From Armadillidium nasatum (lineage: Eukaryota; Arthropoda; Malacostraca; Isopoda; Armadillidiidae), in NCBI GenBank assembly GCA_009176605.1, contig SEYY01000510.1, forward strand, positions 15,837 to 79,836: a stretch of DNA of 64,000 bases, given 5' to 3'. Below the pieces are notes generated by a model. It was not told where the DNA came from, searched no databases, and worked only from the letters and a program-made list of their open reading frames with translations. Made by a program: the position numbers and the translations under genes. Below, one piece after another: positions 62,356 through 64,000 of the stretch (position 1 is the first letter of the stretch; each line of letters opens with the position of its first letter).

Positions 62356-62800
62356 GTGAGCACAGTTTTTTTCACATGAAACATTTATTTTCTCTCTAAT
62401 GTACATTTTTTGCTGAATACAGTTTTCTATCACCTGCAGTTTTTGTACTATGACATTTTTTAAGTACTGATATTTTAGAAATTTAGGTATTTTTTGATGA
62501 CTAATGAGTGTAAAACAATATTTTAAATGATTGCATATAAAATGTCAATTGTGTCACAAATGTAACTTTTTGTGGTGAATTAAAATAAACAATCAAAATT
62601 TCCTAACCACTTGCAGTTTTGAACAATAAAAATTTTTGTAAAGCCATATTTTAAATAACCACACATCAAACATTGTGTAAGCATTGTAACTTTTTACAGT
62701 GAATTCAAATATGCTATTAGAATTTATTTTCACAGTCTTTGTATAATATTTTTTAAGTATCATTTTTTCAGAATTTTAGATATTTAAAATGGGCTACAAA
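62356..62800. repeat. Diverged tandem repeat, about 150-190 bp unit
   Basis: Blocks ACCTGCAGTTTTTG, CACTTGCAGTTTTG and CACAGTCTTTG recur. Each is followed by sequence like TTTTTAAGTA...ATTTTAG and GTGTCACAAATGTAACTTTTTGTGGTGAATT or its variant. About two and a half old units are visible. Confidence 0.45.
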
Positions 62801-63250
<450 letters not shown>

Positions 63251-63399
63251 CGGACATAAAAAATTGTCGTTTGTTGGAGATTTTCTGTTGTTAATTAATT
63301 TCAGTTTACCGCAAGGTGTATTATTACGCTAATCTCAATACTCACATATCGCTTAAAAACATAGCCAACACTTCCACGCTATTTCAACACATATAATCA

Positions 63400-63650
63400 C
63401 ATTCTCTCTAAATTGCTCCTACAGAGAAGGTCGCCTATCAAGGATTTGAAACCACGCCCACTGGTGGAAAATTAAACTTGATTGGGCTGTACCGGAGCAG
63501 GGTTTCCCAATCCAAAAACCCAAATAATCTGTGTAACTTATAATCTTGGTCAGAAATAACACATAACTCAGTTTCCCTGGCTAAGAACCACACTCCTTGA
63601 ATAGGGCTCTGCCCGTGAGTGATGGTGATAACTTAAAAAAAATATATATA
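63400..63650 (+). mobile_element. Probable SINE with LINE-B-type tail
   Basis: A decayed B-box-like GGATTTGAAACCACGCC near 63439-63456 is followed by about 130 bp of body. The tail CTCCTTGAATAGGGCTCTGC plus CCGTGAG at 63594-63620 matches LINE-B and the SINE at 58.8 kb, and a short A-rich end follows. It could instead be only a LINE-B 3' scrap. Confidence 0.4.
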
Positions 63651-63654
63651 TTTG

Positions 63655-63752
63655 GGATGGAGTGAAGTATCGGTATCGGTGAGTATCGGCACATTTTTAG
63701 GTATCGGAATCGGTATCGGCTAAAAATAACCGATACCGATACCAGTTTTTTA
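63655..63752. repeat. TATCGG hexamer repeat with 11-bp hairpin
   Basis: Repeats of GGTATCGG/GAGTATCGG on the left and CCGATACCGATACC on the right. A perfect 11-bp stem pairs 63709-63719 with 63730-63740 around a 10-base loop. Confidence 0.75.
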
Positions 63753-64000
63753 AAATAACTTAATAACTTTGGCTTACATTTTTTGGAATGTTCAGTTTCT
63801 TTGACTGTAAAGTTTCGGATACCACGAAACATTGTTTTTCTTGATTTTATAAATTTCCAATTAATTAATTACTAATTAACCGTTACTTACATTTTTTTTA
63901 CTTATATTCTATATCTCTGTAACTGCAGATCCGATTTTCATCAAATTAGGAGTTAACTCTTTGTAAACATATATCAACTTGTTATTCTTAATTGTTTATT
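63753..64000. other. AT-rich sequence to window end
   Basis: Nothing recognised. Confidence 0.45.

Overview
This window is eukaryotic nuclear DNA from a very AT-rich, repeat-swollen genome. It has spliced exons with GT/AG borders, LINEs, Penelope-like and Ty3/gypsy elements, DNA-transposon relics, about 29 long (AT)n tracts (about 3.5 kb in all) and two 100-N assembly gaps. The mix of retroelements and very long AT microsatellites suggests an arthropod, perhaps a decapod crustacean. That is an inference from overall character, not a diagnosis.

The only host gene recognised is on the minus strand: three consecutive coding exons (40522-40783, 28515-28697, 1916-2281) of a homologue of CHERP, the SR-related U2 snRNP-associated splicing factor. 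Reading phases match across both junctions and every edge has GT/AG signals. The introns are 11.8 kb and 26.2 kb. The SURP/CID/proline-rich N-terminal exons should lie upstream of 40783 (none recognised, so that intron probably exceeds 23 kb), and the G-patch C-terminal exons should lie left of base 1.

Everything else is intronic or flanking repeat. From left to right: LINE-A (1-1464); a 5'-truncated gypsy-like element with unusual ORFs between integrase and LTR (about 4385-9406); (AT)n, a GCATCC-type minisatellite and an 88-bp foldback (9416-11616); an inverted pair of Penelope-like copies (13304-15071); gypsy family G1 copy 1 (15598-22659); an array of small hairpins sharing a loop sequence (23208-23553); LINE-B, a BED-finger exon, RTE and Tc1 relics (24212-27605); LINE-A (28858-30985); G1 copy 2 (31257-33985); LINE-A carrying a hAT MITE (34091-36754); LINE-A with a G1 fragment (37095-39608); G1 copy 3 with a CR1-type LINE 3' end (42462-47632); a second gypsy lineage (about 48210-54394); rearranged LINE-A (54395-56870); LINE-B carrying a tRNA-type SINE (57600-59690); and LINE-B tails, degenerate tandem repeats and TATCGG repeats to the end.

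The parts are linked in several ways. All three G1 copies lie precisely between (AT)n tracts. LINE-A 3' ends run straight into (AT)n. The SINE shares its 3' end with LINE-B. All five large LTR elements are antisense to the host gene. Two (AT)n tracts end 5-8 bases inside CHERP introns, almost touching the 5' splice sites. The strongest candidates for something undescribed are the hairpin array at 23.2-23.55 kb and the SGNH-hydrolase-like post-integrase region at 6.8-8.2 kb.
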